Positions 46,665-61,541 are shown, counted from the stretch's first letter. The stretch is DNA of 64,000 nucleotides from Volvox africanus (GCA_030268105.1 BSDZ01000078.1:7387501-7451500); one strand, 5' to 3'. Translations and numbers: made by a program. The notes: a model not told the origin generated them from the letters alone.

Positions 46665-48775
46665 TGTTGAAGTCAACAAAGCGCCCGGCCGTATTGTCCG
46701 GCGCTCCTATCGGATTAATTCCATTTAAGTCCGATCAAGCATTGTTCGTCGAAGAGCACGGTTGTTATCAGCTAGGTTAAGAAGGATATCTCAAACGGAT
46801 TACGACGTTTCTGGGCATGGCGTCTTGATAATAGAGATGTCATGTTGTCGCAGTCATGATACATAGAGAGAATTCTAGATAAGCAAGGATTGGAGGTAGT
46901 CAGATCGAGAGCCATTCCAATAGCAGTAGGCGTGAAGATGATGAAGTGGACATACTGGAGGATCCATCGCCTTATAGGGCACTGGTCGGCAAATTGAATA
47001 ACTTGGAATTTAGTACCCGACCAGACTTAGGATATGCCCTAAGCGTACTGTCCAGGTTTATGGGCAAGCCTAACAAGATGGCCATGGGAATGCCAATAAG
47101 GTCCATGGTACGGAGGAGATGGTTGCGTATGCTATAGTGAAAGCGTTCGGGGGATGCCTTGTTAAGGGACAACGTATAGCGTATTGGACTTATGATGGAT
47201 GATGGAATTACGTGGACGCTGATATGTGGCGATATCTGTGGAGTGTCATGAGCAGCAGACGTTAATTGTTCCTGTAAATTTTACCTACCAACGTTTGCAA
47301 ATTTAACCTACCATATAATAAAGATTGTCCTGTCCTGGTTCGTGGATAGAACCCCGTAAGTCTTGTCTCGCACAACAAAGGCATTGTACATTTAATAATC
47401 GGCAAAATTTTGGTTTCTGATTTGGCGGTAATTATATTATTTAGCTGAAGAGCAACTTTCATTTCGTTTGACCACTTCATTTCGTTTCACCACATGAAAG
47501 TGTGCCCACATTAGCAACTGAAATGAAAAAGTGGCAAATGTTCGAAAACTTATTGAATACTAAAAGGGTAAATGCGTAAGCAATTGCACCAGCAGTTTAA
47601 CATTTAAAAGCCCGCACCATAATGATAGCCCGCACCATAACTGTTCTGACGGAAAATAAATTTTTCAGCTGAAGAGCAATGATAAAGGCCAATTTAAATT
47701 CGATTTCCGCAAGAAAGTGCCCAGATTGAGTATAAGCAACTGAATGCAATTCAATAAAAAAAGCAATTCAAAAAGTGGCAAAATGTCAAAATAATTTCAA
47801 CACGATTCAAAGCAAAAAGGGTAAATACTTAAGGAATTGCACAAGCATTAAAATATTTCACAGCCGGCATCATAATGATTTCTGTTCTGACAAGAATTAT
47901 AATATTCAATTGAATACAACATAAAGGGCAGTTTCCCATCTTTTTACCCCATACAAAGCCAGTGGCACCCTGAGATCATCAAACCCGGCCTCCAAGCGCG
48001 GCACGCACCCGCCATTGGTTAAAGCAGTTGCCGGCTGATGGCACCCCGGGGGAATGCCGGGTAAATTTTCAGCTGAAGAGCAATAATGAGGGCCAGTTCA
48101 ATTTTGATTTTGAACACTCATGAGTGAAAGAATGTCAGCAAATATGAGGGGGGGCCGGACGCTTTGCTGACACACAACAATTCACTCAATACGCAAGGAT
48201 ACTATAATGGTGTCGTACTGAAGATAACTGAACATAACATCACCCATTAGTGCACAACTTCCTTTGTTTGCATGCACATTTGTTATAAAATAGATAACAC
48301 AGTACACTTCTCCTCCCTATCCAGGCAGCCTTTTCTATGTCAAGTTGTATGCCATCCCCATTTCGTGGCGGCAGAAGGGTGACTTCATCTCTGGTAGAGC
48401 CTTTGCAAACGTTGCAGGTAACATCTCCGTACGGCAGTATACCAGCACTACTTCCCCACTTGCAACACTCTCCCGGTGCTTTACATCAACATGCTTCGTT
48501 CTTGATGCATATATGGGATATTTGCCTAGGTTCATCGCTCCTCGCGAGTACACCCAGATCTTAATTTTTGAGTTGTTGATGTCCATGCCTCCGCGCATTT
48601 GGTTAAGCATTTGGCTTCTCGAACTGCACAGGGCTTCTCCGCTTCCACGGATGTAGCCACTCTTCACTTCATGCCCTTATCAGCCTTGGCTTGGCGTAAT
48701 CCTTATTCCTAACTTGTCATCACCTCGACGAATATGGATATTATCAGGACGCCGCTCAGAAAAGCTGTAGATAGG
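46665..48775 (+). repeat. satellite monomer 17 (2111 bp, subfamily B, both deletions)
   Basis: Counterpart of monomer 10, with catcGctcct and agCTgaagag. Confidence 0.95.
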
Positions 48776-50892
48776 TGTTGAAGTCAACAAAGCGCCCGGC
48801 CGTATTGTCCGGCGCTCCTATCGGATTAATTCCATTTAAGTCCGATCAAGCATTGTTCGTCGAAGAGCACGGTTGTTATCAGCTAGGTTAAGAAGGATAT
48901 CTCAAACGGATTACGACGTTTCTGGGCATGGCGTCTTGATAATAGAGATGTCATGTTGTCGCAGTCATGATACATAGAGAGAATTCTAGATAAGCAAGGA
49001 TTGGAGGTAGTCAGATCGAGAGCCATTCCAATAGCAGTAGGCGTGAAGATGATGAAGTGGACATACTGGAGGATCCATCGCCATATAGGGCACTGGTCGG
49101 CAAATTGAATAACTTGGAATTTAGTACCCGACCAGACTTAGGATATGCCCTAAGCGTACTGTCCAGGTTTATGGGCAAGCCTAACAAGATGGCAATGGGA
49201 ATGCCAATAAGGTCCATGGTACGGAGGAGATGGTTGCGTATGCTATAGTGAAAGCGTTCGGGGGATGCCTTGTTAAGGGACAACGTATAGCGTATTGGAC
49301 TTATGATGGATGATGGAATTACGTGGACGCTGATATGTGGCGATATCTGTGGAGTGTCATGAGCAGCAGACGTTAATTGTTCCTGTAAATTTTACCTACC
49401 AACGTTTGCAAATTTAACCTACCATATAATAAAGATTGTCCTGTCCTGGTTCATGGATAGAACCCCGTAAGTCTCACACTTGTCTCGCACAACAAAGGAA
49501 TTGTACATTTAATAATCGGCAAAATTTTGGTTTCTGATTTGGCGGTAATTATATTATTTAGCTGAAGAGCAACTTTCATTTCGTTTGACCACTTCATTTC
49601 GTTTCACCACATGAAAGTGTGCCCACATTAGCAACTGAAATGAAAAAGTGGCAAATGTTCGAAAACTTATTGAATACTAAAAGGGTAAATGCGTAAGCAA
49701 TTGCACCAGCAGTTTAACATTTAAAAGCCCGCACCATAATGATAGCCCGCACCATAACTGTTCTGACGGAAAATAAATTTTTCAGCTGAAGAGCAATGAT
49801 AAAGGCCAATTTAAATTCGATTTCCGCAAGAAAGTGCCCAGATTGAGTATAAGCAACTGAATGCAATTCAATAAAAAAAGCAATTCAAAAAGTGGCAAAA
49901 TGTCAAAATAATTTCAACACGATTCAAAGCAAAAAGGGTAAATACTTAAGGAATTGCACAAGCATTAAAATATTTCACAGCCGGCATCATAATGATTTCT
50001 GTTCTGACAAGAATTATAATATTCAATTGAATACAACATAAAGGGCAGTTTCCCATCTTTTTACCCCATACAAAGCCAGTGGCACCCTGAGATCATCAAA
50101 CCCGGCCTCCAAGCGCGGCACGCACCCGCCATTGGTTAAAGCAATTGCCGGCTGATGGCACCCCGGGGGAATGCCGGGTAAATTTTCAGCTGAAGAGCAA
50201 TAATGAGGGCCAGTTCAATTTTGATTTTGAACACTCATGAGTGAAAGAATGTCAGCAAATATGAGGGGGGGCCGGACGCTTTGCTGACACACAACAATTC
50301 ACTCAATACGCAAGGATACTATAATGGTGTCGTACTGAAGATAACTGAACATAACATCACCCATTAGTGCACAACTTCCTTTGTTTGCATGCACATTTGT
50401 TATAAAATAGATAACACAGTACACTTCTCCTCCCTATCCAGGCAGCCTTTTCTATGTCAAGTTGTATGCCATCCCCATTTCGTGGCGGCAGAAGGGTGAC
50501 TTCATCTCTGGTAGAGCCTTTGCAAACGTTGCAGGTAACATCTCCGTACGGCAGTATACCAGCACTACTTCCCCACTTGCAACACTCTCCCGGTGCTTTA
50601 CATCAACATGCTTCGTTCTTGATGCATATATGGGATATTTGCCTAGGTTCATCGCTCCTCGCGAGTACACCCAGATCTTAATTTTTGAGTTGTTGATGTC
50701 CATGCCTCCGCGCATTTGGTTAAGCATTTGGCTTCTCGAACTGCACAGGGCTTCTCCGCTTCCACGGATGTAGCCACTCTTCACTTCATGCCCTTATCAG
50801 CCTTGGCTTGGCGTAATCCTTATTCCTAACTTGTCATCACCTCGACGAATATGGATATTATCAGGACGCCGCTCAGAAAAGCTGTAGATAGG
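48776..50892 (+). repeat. satellite monomer 18 (2117 bp, subfamily B, 14-bp deletion only)
   Basis: Counterpart of monomer 11, sharing aagcaAttgccgg near 50,144. Confidence 0.95.
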
Positions 50893-53023
50893 TGTTGAAG
50901 TCAACAAAGCGCCCGGCCGTATTGTCCGGCGCTCCTATCGGATTAATTCCATTTAAGTCCGATCAAGCATTGTTCGTCGAAGAGCACGGTTGTTATCAGC
51001 TAGGATAAGAAGGATATCTCAAACGGATTACGACGTTTCTGGGCATGGCGTCTTGATAATAGAGATGTCATGTTGTCGCAGTCATGATACATAGAGAGAA
51101 TTCTAGATAAGCAAGGATTGGAGGTAGTCAGATCGAGAGCCATTCCAATAGCAGTAGGCGTGAAGATGATGAAGTGGACATACTGGAGGATCCATCGCCA
51201 TATAGGGCACTGGTCGGCAAATTGAATAACTTGGAATTTAGTACCCGACCAGACTTAGGATATGCCCTAAGCGTACTGTCCAGGTTTATGGGCAAGCCTA
51301 ACAAGATGGCAATGGGAATGCCAATAAGGTCTATGGTACGGAGGAGATGGTTGCGTATGCTATAGTGAAAGCGTTCGGGGGATGCCTTGTTAAGGGACAA
51401 CGTATAGCGTATTGGACTTATGATGGATGATGGAATTACGTGGACGCTGATATGTGGCGATATCTGTGGAGTGTCGAAGTAAATATGTCATGAGCAGCAG
51501 ACGTTAATTGTTCCTGTAAATTTTACCTACCAACGTTTGCAAATTTAACCTACCATATAATAAAGATTGTCCTGTCCTGGTTCATGGATAGAACCCCGTA
51601 AGTCTCACACTTGTCTCGCACAACAAAGGAATTGTACATTTAATAATCGGCAAAATTTTGGTTTCTGATTTGGCGGTAATTATATTATTTAGCTGAAGAG
51701 CAACTTTCATTTCGTTTGACCACTTCATTTCGTTTCACCACATGAAAGTGTGCCCACATTAGCAACTGAAATGAAAAAGTGGCAAATGTTCGAAAACTTA
51801 TTGAATACTAAAAGGGTAAATGCGTAAGCAATTGCACCAGCAGTTTAACATTTAAAAGCCCGCACCATAATGATAGCCCGCACCATAACTGTTCTGACGG
51901 AAAATAAATTTTTCAGCTGAAGAGCAATGATAAAGGCCAATTTAAATTCGATTTCCGCAAGAAAGTGCCCAGATTGAGTATAAGCAACTGAATGCAATTC
52001 AATAAAAAAAGCAATTCAAAAAGTGGCAAAATGTCAAAATAATTTCAACACGATTCAAAGCAAAAAGGGTAAATACTTAAGGAATTGCACAAGCATTAAA
52101 ATATTTCACAGCCGGCATCATAATGATTTCTGTTCTGACAAGAATTATAATATTCAATTGAATACAACATAAAGGGCAGTTTCCCATCTTTTTACCCCAT
52201 ACAAAGCCAGTGGCACCCTGAGATCATCAAACCCGGCCTCCAAGCGCGGCACGCACCCGCCATTGGTTAAAGCAGTTGCCGGCTGATGGCACCCCGGGGG
52301 AATGCCGGGTAAATTTTCAGCTGAAGAGCAATAATGAGGGCCAGTTCAATTTTGATTTTGAACACTCATGAGTGAAAGAATGTCAGCAAATATGAGGGGG
52401 GGCCGGACGCTTTGCTGACACACAACAATTCACTCAATACGCAAGGATACTATAATGGTGTCGTACTGAAGATAACTGAACATAACATCACCCATTAGTG
52501 CACAACTTCCTTTGTTTGCATGCACATTTGTTATAAAATAGATAACACAGTACACTTCTCCTCCCTATCCAGGCAGCCTTTTCTATGTCAAGTTGTATGC
52601 CATCCCCATTTCGTGGCGGCAGAAGGGTGACTTCATCTCTGGTAGAGCCTTTGCAAACGTTGCAGGTAACATCTCCGTACGGCAGTATACCAGCACTACT
52701 TCCCCACTTGCAATACTCTCCCGGTGCTTTACATCAACATGCTTCGTTCTTGATGCATATATGGGATATTTGCCTAGGTTCATCACTCCTCGCGAGTACA
52801 CCCAGATCTTAATTTTTGAGTTGTTGATGTCCATGCCTCCGCGCATTTGGTTAAGCATTTGGCTTCTCGAACTGCACAGGGCTTCTCCGCTTCCACGGAT
52901 GTAGCCACTCTTCACTTCATGCCCTTATCAGCCTTGGCTTGGCGTAATCCTTATTCCTAACTTGTCATCACCTCGACGAATATGGATATTATCAGGACGC
53001 CGCTCAGAAAAGCTGTAGATAGG
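50893..53023 (+). repeat. satellite monomer 19 (2131 bp, subfamily B)
   Basis: Counterpart of monomer 12, sharing ctaggAtaag, ggtcTatgg and gcaaTactc. Confidence 0.95.
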
Positions 53024-55154
53024 TGTTGAAGTCAACAAAGCGCCCGGCCGTATTGTCCGGCGCTCCTATCGGATTAATTCCATTTAAGTCCGATCAAGCA
53101 TTGTTCGTCGAAGAGCACGGTTGTTATCAGCTAGGATAAGAAGGATATCTCAAACGGATTACGACGTTTCTGGGCATGGCGTCTTGATAATAGAGATGTC
53201 ATGTTGTCGCAGTCATGATACATAGAGAGAATTCTAGATAAGCAAGGATTGGAGGTAGTCAGATCGAGAGCCATTCCAATAGCAGTAGGCGTGAAGATGA
53301 TGAAGTGGACATACTGGAGGATCCATCGCCATATAGGGCACTGGTCGGCAAATTGAATAACTTGGAATTTAGTACCCGACCAGACTTAGGATATGCCCTA
53401 AGCGTACTGTCCAGGTTTATGGGCAAGCCTAACAAGATGGCAATGGGAATGCCAATAAGGTCCATGGTACGGAGGAGATGGTTGCGTATGCTATAGTGAA
53501 AGCGTTCGGGGGATGCCTTGTTAAGGGACAACGTATAGCGTATTGGACTTATGATGGATGATGGAATTACGTGGACGCTGATATGTGGCGATATCTGTGG
53601 AGTGTCGAAGTAAATATGTCATGAGCAGCAGACGTTAATTGTTCCTGTAAATTTTACCTACCAACGTTTGCAAATTTAACCTACCATATAATAAAGATTG
53701 TCCTGTCCTGGTTCATGGATAGAACCCCGTAAGTCTCACACTTGTCTCGCACAACAAAGGCATTGTACATTTAATAATCGGCAAAATTTTGGTTTCTGAT
53801 TTGGCGGTAATTATATTATTTAGCTGAAGAGCAACTTTCATTTCGTTTGACCACTTCATTTCGTTTCACCACATGAAAGTGTGCCCACATTAGCAACTGA
53901 AATGAAAAAGTGGCAAATGTTCGAAAACTTATTGAATACTAAAAGGGTAAATGCGTAAGCAATTGCACCAGCAGTTTAACATTTAAAAGCCCGCACCATA
54001 ATGATAGCCCGCACCATAACTGTTCTGACGGAAAATAAATTTTTCAGCTGAAGAGCAATGATAAAGGCCAATTTAAATTCGATTTCCGCAAGAAAGTGCC
54101 CAGATTGAGTATAAGCAACTGAATGCAATTCAATAAAAAAAGCAATTCAAAAAGTGGCAAAATGTCAAAATAATTTCAACACGATTCAAAGCAAAAAGGG
54201 TAAATACTTAAGGAATTGCACAAGCATTAAAATATTTCACAGCCGGCATCATAATGATTTCTGTTCTGACAAGAATTATAATATTCAATTGAATACAACA
54301 TAAAGGGCAGTTTCCCATCTTTTTACCCCATACAAAGCCAGTGGCACCCTGAGATCATCAAACCCGGCCTCCAAGCGCGGCACGCACCCGCCATTGGTTA
54401 AAGCAGTTGCCGGCTGATGGCACCCCGGGGGAATGCCGGGTAAATTTTCAGCTGAAGAGCAATAATGAGGGCCAGTTCAATTTTGATTTTGAACACTCAT
54501 GAGTGAAAGAATGTCAGCAAATATGAGGGGGGGCCGGACGCTTTGCTGACACACAACAATTCACTCAATACGCAAGGATACTATAATGGTGTCGTACTGA
54601 AGATAACTGAACATAACATCACCCATTAGTGCACAACTTCCTTTGTTTGCATGCACATTTGTTATAAAATAGATAACACAGTACACTTCTCCTCCCTATC
54701 CAGGCAGCCTTTTCTATGTCAAGTTGTATGCCATCCCCATTTCGTGGCGGCAGAAGGGTGACTTCATCTCTGGTAGAGCCTTTGCAAACGTTGCAGGTAA
54801 CATCTCCGTACGGCAGTATACCAGCACTACTTCCCCACTTGCAACACTCTCCCGGTGCTTTACATCAACATGCTTCGTTCTTGATGCATATATGGGATAT
54901 TTGCCTAGGTTCATCGCTCCTCGCGAGTACACCCAGATCTTAATTTTTGAGTTGTTGATGTCCATGCCTCCGCGCATTTGGTTAAGCATTTGGCTTCTCG
55001 AACTGCACAGGGCTTCTCCGCTTCCACGGATGTAGCCACTCTTCACTTCATGCCCTTATCAGCCTTGGCTTGGCGTAATCCTTATTCCTAACTTGTCATC
55101 ACCTCGACGAATATGGATATTATCAGGACGCCGCTCAGAAAAGCTGTAGATAGG
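53024..55154 (+). repeat. satellite monomer 20 (2131 bp, subfamily B)
   Basis: The first half matches monomer 13 (ctaggAtaag, aaaggCattg). The second half departs from it (gcatTaaa, ccccAtac, catcGctcct), so the higher-order duplication ends inside this unit. Confidence 0.95.
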
Positions 55155-57279
55155 TGTTGAAGTCAACAAAGCGCCCGGCCGTATTGTCCGGCGCTCCTAT
55201 CGGATTAATTCCATTTAAGTCCGATCAAGCATTGTTCGTCGAAGAGCACGGTTGTTATCAGCTAGGTTAAGAAGGATATCTCAAACGGATTACGACGTTT
55301 CTGGGCATGGCGTCTTGATAATAGAGATGTCATGTTGTCGCAGTCATGATACATAGAGAGAATTCTAGATAAGCAAGGATTGGAGGTAGTCAGATCGAGA
55401 GCCATTCCAATAGCAGTAGGCGTGAAGATGATGAAGTGGACATACTGGAGGATCCATCGCCATATAGGGCACTGGTCGGCAAATTGAATAACTTGGAATT
55501 TAGTACCCGACCAGACTTAGGATATGCCCTAAGCGTACTGTCCAGGTTTATGGGCAAGCCTAACAAGATGGCAATGGGAATGCCAATAAGGTCCATGGTA
55601 CGGAGGAGATGGTTGCGTATGCTATAGTGAAAGCGTTCGGGGGATGCCTTGTTAAGGGACAACGTATAGCGTATTGGACTTATGATGGATGATGGAATTA
55701 CGTGGACGCTGATATGTGGCGATATCTGTGGAGTGTCGAAGTAAATATGTCATGAGCAGCAGACGTTAATTGTTCCTGTAAATTTTACCTACCAACGTTT
55801 GCAAATTTAACCTACCATATAATAAAGATTGTCCTGTCCTGGTTCATGGATAGAACCCCGTAAGTCTTGTCTCGCACAACAAAGGAATTGTACATTTAAT
55901 AATCGGCAAAATTTTGGTTTCTGATTTGGCGGTAATTATATTATTTAGCTGAAGAGCAACTTTCATTTCGTTTGACCACTTCATTTCGTTTCACCACATG
56001 AAAGTGTGCCCACATTAGCAACTGAAATGAAAAAGTGGCAAATGTTCGAAAACTTATTGAATACTAAAAGGGTAAATGCGTAAGCAATTGCACCAGCAGT
56101 TTAACATTTAAAAGCCCGCACCATAATGATAGCCCGCACCATAACTGTTCTGACGGAAAATAAATTTTTCAGCTGAAGAGCAATGATAAAGGCCAATTTA
56201 AATTCGATTTCCGCAAGAAAGTGCCCAGATTGAGTATAAGCAACTGAATGCAATTCAATAAAAAAAGCAATTCAAAAAGTGGCAAAATGTCAAAATAATT
56301 TCAACACGATTCAAAGCAAAAAGGGTAAATACTTAAGGAATTGCACAAGCATCAAAATATTTCACAGCCGGCATCATAATGATTTCTGTTCTGACAAGAA
56401 TTATAATATTCAATTGAATACAACATAAAGGGCAGTTTCCCATCTTTTTACCCCATACAAAGCCAGTGGCACCCTGAGATCATCAAACCCGGCCTCCAAG
56501 CGCGGCACGCACCCGCCATTGGTTAAAGCAGTTGCCGGCTGATGGCACCCCGGGGGAATGCCGGGTAAATTTTCAGCTGAAGAGCAATAATGAGGGCCAG
56601 TTCAATTTTGATTTTGAACACTCATGAGTGAAAGAATGTCAGCAAATATGAGGGGGGGCCGGACGCTTTGCTGACACACAACAATTCACTCAATACGCAA
56701 GGATACTATAATGGTGTCGTACTGAAGATAACTGAACATAACATCACCCATTAGTGCACAACTTCCTTTGTTTGCATGCACATTTGTTATAAAATAGATA
56801 ACACAGTACACTTCTCCTCCCTATCCAGGCAGCCTTTTCTATGTCAAGTTGTATGCCATCCCCATTTCGTGGCGGCAGAAGGGTGACTTCATCTCTGGTA
56901 GAGCCTTTGCAAACGTTGCAGGTAACATCTCCGTACGGCAGTATACCAGCACTACTTCCCCACTTGCAACACTCTCCCGGTGCTTTACATCAACATGCTT
57001 CGTTCTTGATGCATATATGGGATATTTGCCTAGGTTCATCACTCCTCGCGAGTACACCCAGATCTTAATTTTTGAGTTGTTGATGTCCATGCCTCCGCGC
57101 ATTTGGTTAAGCATTTGGCTTCTCGAACTGCACAGGGCTTCTCCGCTTCCACGGATGTAGCCACTCTTCACTTCATGCCCTTATCAGCCTTGGCTTGGCG
57201 TAATCCTTATTCCTAACTTGTCATCACCTCGACGAATATGGATATTATCAGGACGCCGCTCAGAAAAGCTGTAGATAGG
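55155..57279 (+). repeat. satellite monomer 21 (2125 bp, subfamily B, 6-bp deletion only)
   Basis: The only unit with the 6-bp deletion but not the 14-bp one, showing that the two deletions are separable by recombination. It also has gcatCaaa with ccccAtac, a combination seen otherwise only in edge monomer 1. Confidence 0.95.
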
Positions 57280-59410
57280 TGTTGAAGTCAACAAAGCGCC
57301 CGGCCGTATTGTCCGGCGCTCCTATCGGATTAATTCCATTTAAGTCCGATCAAGCATTGTTCGTCGAAGAGCACGGTTGTTATCAGCTAGGTTAAGAAGG
57401 ATATCTCAAACGGATTACGACGTTTCTGGGCATGGCGTCTTGATAATAGAGATGTCATGTTGTCGCAGTCATGATACATAGAGAGAATTCTAGATAAGCA
57501 AGGATTGGAGGTAGTCAGATCGAGAGCCATTCCAATAGCAGTAGGCGTGAAGATGATGAAGTGGACATACTGGAGGATCCATCGCCATATAGGGCACTGG
57601 TCGGCAAATTGAATAACTTGGAATTTAGTACCCGACCAGACTTAGGATATGCCCTAAGCGTACTGTCCAGGTTTATGGGCAAGCCTAACAAGATGGCAAT
57701 GGGAATGCCAATAAGGTCCATGGTACGGAGGAGATGGTTGCGTATGCTATAGTGAAAGCGTTCGGGGGATGCCTTGTTAAGGGACAACGTATAGCGTATT
57801 GGACTTATGATGGATGATGGAATTACGTGGACGCTGATATGTGGCGATATCTGTGGAGTGTCGAAGTAAATATGTCATGAGCAGCAGACGTTAATTGTTC
57901 CTGTAAATTTTACCTACCAACGTTTGCAAATTTAACCTACCATATAATAAAGATTGTCCTGTCCTGGTTCATGGATAGAACCCCGTAAGTCTCACACTTG
58001 TCTCGCACAACAAAGGAATTGTACATTTAATAATCGGCAAAATTTTGGTTTCTGATTTGGCGGTAATTATATTATTTAGCTGAAGAGCAACTTTCATTTC
58101 GTTTGACCACTTCATTTCGTTTCACCACATGAAAGTGTGCCCACATTAGCAACTGAAATGAAAAAGTGGCAAATGTTCGAAAACTTATTGAATACTAAAA
58201 GGGTAAATGCGTAAGCAATTGCACCAGCAGTTTAACATTTAAAAGCCCGCACCATAATGATAGCCCGCACCATAACTGTTCTGACGGAAAATAAATTTTT
58301 CAGCTGAAGAGCAATGATAAAGGCCAATTTAAATTCGATTTCCGCAAGAAAGTGCCCAGATTGAGTATAAGCAACTGAATGCAATTCAATAAAAAAAGCA
58401 ATTCAAAAAGTGGCAAAATGTCAAAATAATTTCAACACGATTCAAAGCAAAAAGGGTAAATACTTAAGGAATTGCACAAGCATTAAAATATTTCACAGCC
58501 GGCATCATAATGATTTCTGTTCTGACAAGAATTATAATATTCAATTGAATACAACATAAAGGGCAGTTTCCCATCTTTTTACCCCATACAAAGCCAGTGG
58601 CACCCTGAGATCATCAAACCCGGCCTCCAAGCGCGGCACGCACCCGCCATTGGTTAAAGCAGTTGCCGGCTGATGGCACCCCGGGGGAATGCCGGGTAAA
58701 TTTTCAGCTGAAGAGCAATAATGAGGGCCAGTTCAATTTTGATTTTGAACACTCATGAGTGAAAGAATGTCAGCAAATATGAGGGGGGGCCGGACGCTTT
58801 GCTGACACACAACAATTCACTCAATACGCAAGGATACTATAATGGTGTCGTACTGAAGATAACTGAACATAACATCACCCATTAGTGCACAACTTCCTTT
58901 GTTTGCATGCACATTTGTTATAAAATAGATAACACAGTACACTTCTCCTCCCTATCCAGGCAGCCTTTTCTATGTCAAGTTGTATGCCATCCCCATTTCG
59001 TGGCGGCAGAAGGGTGACTTCATCTCTGGTAGAGCCTTTGCAAACGTTGCAGGTAACATCTCCGTACGGCAGTATACCAGCACTACTTCCCCACTTGCAA
59101 CACTCTCCCGGTGCTTTACATCAACATGCTTCGTTCTTGATGCATATATGGGATATTTGCCTAGGTTCATCACTCCTCGCGAGTACACCCAGATCTTAAT
59201 TTTTGAGTTGTTGATGTCCATGCCTCCGCGCATTTGGTTAAGCATTTGGCTTCTCGAACTGCACAGGGCTTCTCCGCTTCCACGGATGTAGCCACTCTTC
59301 ACTTCATGCCCTTATCAGCCTTGGCTTGGCGTAATCCTTATTCCTAACTTGTCATCACCTCGACGAATATGGATATTATCAGGACGCCGCTCAGAAAAGC
59401 TGTAGATAGG
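57280..59410 (+). repeat. satellite monomer 22 (2131 bp, subfamily B)
   Basis: Full-length B unit with aaaggAattg and catcActcct. Confidence 0.95.
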
Positions 59411-61541
59411 TGTTGAAGTCAACAAAGCGCCCGGCCGTATTGTCCGGCGCTCCTATCGGATTAATTCCATTTAAGTCCGATCAAGCATTGTTCGTCGAAG
59501 AGCACGGTTGTTATCAGCTAGGTTAAGAAGGATATCTCAAACGGATTACGACGTTTCTGGGCATGGCGTCTTGATAATAGAGATGTCATGTTGTCGCAGT
59601 CATGATACATAGAGAGAATTCTAGATAAGCAAGGATTGGAGGTAGTCAGATCGAGAGCCATTCCAATAGCAGTAGGCGTGAAGATGATGAAGTGGACATA
59701 CTGGAGGATCCATCGCCATATAGGGCACTGGTCGGCAAATTGAATAACTTGGAATTTAGTACCCGACCAGACTTAGGATATGCCCTAAGCGTACTGTCCA
59801 GGTTTATGGGCAAGCCTAACAAGATGGCAATGGGAATGCCAATAAGGTCCATGGTACGGAGGAGATGGTTGCGTATGCTATAGTGAAAGCGTTCGGGGGA
59901 TGCCTTGTTAAGGGACAACGTATAGCGTATTGGACTTATGATGGATGATGGAATTACGTGGACGCTGATATGTGGCGATATCTGTGGAGTGTCGAAGTAA
60001 ATATGTCATGAGCAGCAGACGTTAATTGTTCCTGTAAATTTTACCTACCAACGTTTGCAAATTTAACCTACCATATAATAAAGATTGTCCTGTCCTGGTT
60101 CATGGATAGAACCCCGTAAGTCTCACACTTGTCTCGCACAACAAAGGCATTGTACATTTAATAATCGGCAAAATTTTGGTTTCTGATTTGGCGGTAATTA
60201 TATTATTTAGCTGAAGAGCAACTTTCATTTCGTTTGACCACTTCATTTCGTTTCACCACATGAAAGTGTGCCCACATTAGCAACTGAAATGAAAAAGTGG
60301 CAAATGTTCGAAAACTTATTGAATACTAAAAGGGTAAATGCGTAAGCAATTGCACCAGCAGTTTAACATTTAAAAGCCCGCACCATAATGATAGCCCGCA
60401 CCATAACTGTTCTGACGGAAAATAAATTTTTCAGCTGAAGAGCAATGATAAAGGCCAATTTAAATTCGATTTCCGCAAGAAAGTGCCCAGATTGAGTATA
60501 AGCAACTGAATGCAATTCAATAAAAAAAGCAATTCAAAAAGTGGCAAAATGTCAAAATAATTTCAACACGATTCAAAGCAAAAAGGGTAAATACTTAAGG
60601 AATTGCACAAGCATTAAAATATTTCACAGCCGGCATCATAATGATTTCTGTTCTGACAAGAATTATAATATTCAATTGAATACAACATAAAGGGCAGTTT
60701 CCCATCTTTTTACCCCATACAAAGCCAGTGGCACCCTGAGATCATCAAACCCGGCCTCCAAGCGCGGCACGCACCCGCCATTGGTTAAAGCAGTTGCCGG
60801 CTGATGGCACCCCGGGGGAATGCCGGGTAAATTTTCAGCTGAAGAGCAATAATGAGGGCCAGTTCAATTTTGATTTTGAACACTCATGAGTGAAAGAATG
60901 TCAGCAAATATGAGGGGGGGCCGGACGCTTTGCTGACACACAACAATTCACTCAATACGCAAGGATACTATAATGGTGTCGTACTGAAGATAACTGAACA
61001 TAACATCACCCATTAGTGCACAACTTCCTTTGTTTGCATGCACATTTGTTATAAAATAGATAACACAGTACACTTCTCCTCCCTATCCAGGCAGCCTTTT
61101 CTATGTCAAGTTGTATGCCATCCCCATTTCGTGGCGGCAGAAGGGTGACTTCATCTCTGGTAGAGCCTTTGCAAACGTTGCAGGTAACATCTCCGTACGG
61201 CAGTATACCAGCACTACTTCCCCACTTGCAACACTCTCCCGGTGCTTTACATCAACATGCTTCGTTCTTGATGCATATATGGGATATTTGCCTAGGTTCA
61301 TCGCTCCTCGCGAGTACACCCAGATCTTAATTTTTGAGTTGTTGATGTCCATGCCTCCGCGCATTTGGTTAAGCATTTGGCTTCTCGAACTGCACAGGGC
61401 TTCTCCGCTTCCACGGATGTAGCCACTCTTCACTTCATGCCCTTATCAGCCTTGGCTTGGCGTAATCCTTATTCCTAACTTGTCATCACCTCGACGAATA
61501 TGGATATTATCAGGACGCCGCTCAGAAAAGCTGTAGATAGG
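59411..61541 (+). repeat. satellite monomer 23 (2131 bp, subfamily B)
   Basis: Full-length B unit with aaaggCattg and catcGctcct, like monomer 20 except for ctaggTtaag. Confidence 0.95.

Larger units (their letters stand above)
38897..53760 (+). repeat. higher-order repeat, copy 2 (seven monomers, 14,864 bp)
   Basis: A tandem duplicate of 24,034-38,896 that repeats every length variant and every marker I could follow, in the same order. The only difference I noticed is one extra T near 45,137 (gtgtcatTgagc), which accounts for the 2112-bp monomer. Matching ends between 53,761 and about 54,224, where monomer 20 has gcatTaaa but monomer 13 has gcatCaaa. Confidence 0.92.
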
